Assembly: GCF_042686125.1 (NCBI RefSeq)
Contig: NZ_JBHUOV010000002.1
Span: 372,001 to 436,000 of the forward strand
DNA length: 64,000 nt
DNA from: Oceanihabitans iliipiscarium
GTDB lineage: Bacteria; Bacteroidota; Bacteroidia; Flavobacteriales; Flavobacteriaceae
Direction of reading: 5' to 3'
The position numbers and the translations under genes were made by a program. The notes below the pieces were generated by a model. It saw only the letters and a list, made by a program, of their open reading frames with translations. It was not told where the DNA came from and searched no databases. Each line of letters begins with the position of its first letter. The first letter of the stretch is position 1. Shown here piece by piece: positions 62,958 through 64,000 of the stretch.

Positions 62958-63067
62958 AGGTATTGGAGTTTAGACAAAAATAATATTTGAAGATGAGTTA
63001 ATAACTAAGTTCAGGATAAATTTATCTTATAGTTATAAAACTTAAAGGAATAAAATTTCATTTTTTA

Positions 63068-63098
63068 TTTGAAAGAAGTAAAAAGGATTCTATATTTG
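63068..63098 (+). promoter_or_regulatory. Consensus Bacteroidota promoter of tRNA-Ser
   Basis: TTTG (63068-63071), a 19-base spacer, then TATATTTG (63091-63098) match both elements of the Bacteroidota housekeeping promoter exactly. The tRNA starts 36 bases further on. Confidence 0.85.
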
Positions 63099-63134
63099 CA
63101 TCCGCATTCAGGGAATACCTGATGAGGCACTCAA

Positions 63135-63219
63135 GGAGAAATGGCAGAGTGGTCGAATGCGGCAGTCTTGAAAACTGTTGAGGGTCACACCTCCGGGGGT
63201 TCGAATCCCTCTTTCTCCG
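63135..63219 (+). tRNA. tRNA-Ser (anticodon UGA)
   Basis: The 85-base gene has an acceptor stem GGAGAAA / TTTCTCC, an anticodon loop CTTGAAA giving UGA, a long variable arm, and the T-loop GTTCGAATC. The long variable arm and UGA anticodon identify serine. The 3' CCA is not encoded. It has its own consensus promoter and terminator and is a single-gene transcript. Confidence 0.95.
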
Positions 63220-63225
63220 CAAAAG

Positions 63226-63251
63226 AAACCCATAACGAAAGTTATGGGTTT
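63226..63251 (+). terminator. Rho-independent terminator of tRNA-Ser
   Basis: The 11-bp stem AAACCCATAAC / GTTATGGGTTT closes a GAAA tetraloop, and a T run follows. It starts seven bases after the tRNA. Confidence 0.9.
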
Positions 63252-63369
63252 TTGTATTTTATAAAGTAAGCCAAGGGTACCTTGAGCGAAACGATTGATA
63301 GTTTATATAGATTTAAAGTTTAGAAAAAGCCTTTTATTTTATTAATTAATATCATTATACTCGCATTAC

Positions 63370-63942
63370 TTAAAATTTATATATTAATCCTACCATATAA
63401 TCATTGTTGTCAGATGAAAATGATAATTTAAAGTGTTCTTTTTGAAATGATGTTGTAAATAAATAAGTACTTCCAATACCCACTAAAGCTCCTCCAATAA
63501 CATCAAACCAGTCATGCCGATCATCTAAGCCCTCAACACGACTATAGGCTACAAATCCTGCTACAGCATAAGCAGGAATTCCATACTTCCAACCATAGCG
63601 CCTTTGTATAAAAGAAGCTCCTTGAAAGGCTAAGGAGGTATGTCCTGAAGGAAAAGCTAGTCCATCTGTCGCGCCATCTGGTCGGTCTTTATTTATAGAA
63701 TATTTCATAATATATGTAGCTCCTAAATTTGCACTAAAACCTTTAAGATATTGCCATCCGCCTTCTTTATCTCCATTCATTAGAATTAAAGTAGCAGAAG
63801 CTACCATAGGTAAAAACTGCCCTACATCTCCCATTTGTTGAATTGTACGCTCTATTTTTATTTCCTGAGGTGAGTCTTCCTCTTGTGCTCTTACATAACA
63901 AAATGAGAAACAAATAAACACTATAATTCGGATTTTAAACAT
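63370..63942 (-). CDS. PAP2-family phosphatase
   Basis: The 190-residue protein has a signal peptide (1-20) and acid-phosphatase (PAP2) motifs: KYSINKDRP (K80, R87), PSGHTSLAF (98-106) and SRVEGLDDRHDWFDV (134-148). The third motif has seven residues rather than five between SR and the histidine. Such enzymes remove phosphate from lipid carriers or similar substrates at the periplasmic face. The last ~25 residues (HFKLSFSSDNNDYMVGLIYK) look like an outer-membrane beta-strand end. It has no close co-directional partner. Confidence 0.85.
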   Translation of the reverse strand: MFKIRIIVFICFSFCYVRAQEEDSPQEIKIERTIQQMGDVGQFLPMVASATLILMNGDKEGGWQYLKGFSANLGATYIMKYSINKDRPDGATDGLAFPSGHTSLAFQGASFIQRRYGWKYGIPAYAVAGFVAYSRVEGLDDRHDWFDVIGGALVGIGSTYLFTTSFQKEHFKLSFSSDNNDYMVGLIYKF

Positions 63943-64000
63943 CTATTTGAAATATTAAATTTACAATTAAACCTATTTATTATATAAGGTTATAACTAAT

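Overview
The window looks like a chromosomal segment of a member of the Flavobacteriaceae (phylum Bacteroidota); the genus cannot be fixed from sequence alone. The DNA is strongly AT-rich. Clear Shine-Dalgarno sequences are not evident at most starts, and GTG or TTG starts are used several times. Several promoters fit the Bacteroidota -7 consensus TAnnTTTG, one of them with a perfect TTTG-N19-TATATTTG arrangement before a tRNA. One protein ends in a type IX secretion sorting domain, and the window holds a hybrid two-component sensor typical of the phylum.

Positions 1-37,526 are mostly core genome. In order they hold panB with a pseudouridine synthase; a histidine kinase behind two tandem 7-TM paralogues; comM; adenine deaminase; tilS-dsbD; pabB; a very large TraB/GumN protein; a DEAD-box helicase; a GYF_2 protein; and an ECF sigma factor/small protein/MscS-like channel operon. 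These are followed by lpdA, an Lrp regulator divergent from a Cys/Met-type PLP enzyme, and a nhaC antiporter. A peroxide-defence group (2-Cys peroxiredoxin, katG, tpx) comes next. The section closes with dgkA and the run ftsK-lolA-lptF/G-ribB. The GTP cyclohydrolase II half of RibB has lost its three zinc cysteines.

Positions 37,594-60,295 form an accessory-looking block with every gene on the minus strand. It contains six paralogues with a shared secreted N-terminal domain. Four of these carry 14-residue YadA-like head repeats and a C-terminal S74 (phage tail-spike type) intramolecular chaperone. One has a different tail-fibre-like C-terminus and one has an unrelated C-terminus. The head-repeat unit sits in a larger ~180-250-residue module present once, twice, twice and three times in different paralogues. 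The block also holds a hybrid two-component regulator, a TPR/LuxR membrane regulator, a haemagglutinin-like secreted protein, a possible cupredoxin-like lipoprotein, a small lipoprotein and a T9SS cargo protein. Two gene remnants mark rearrangement: the 3' end of a haemagglutinin-like gene at 38,439, and the 3' end of a DegT-like gene at 56,189. The second shares an exact 42-bp tract with the intact DegT gene on the other side of the regulator-adhesin pair. I infer a regulated, recombining family of trimeric surface fibres. This is the most unusual system in the window.

Positions 60,497-64,000 return to ordinary genes: a DegT-family aminotransferase, a periplasmic thioredoxin-like protein, a nitroreductase, tRNA-Ser(UGA) with its promoter and terminator, and a PAP2 phosphatase. 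No gap between genes exceeds 300 bases. No insertion sequence, CRISPR array, integrase or rRNA gene was seen.
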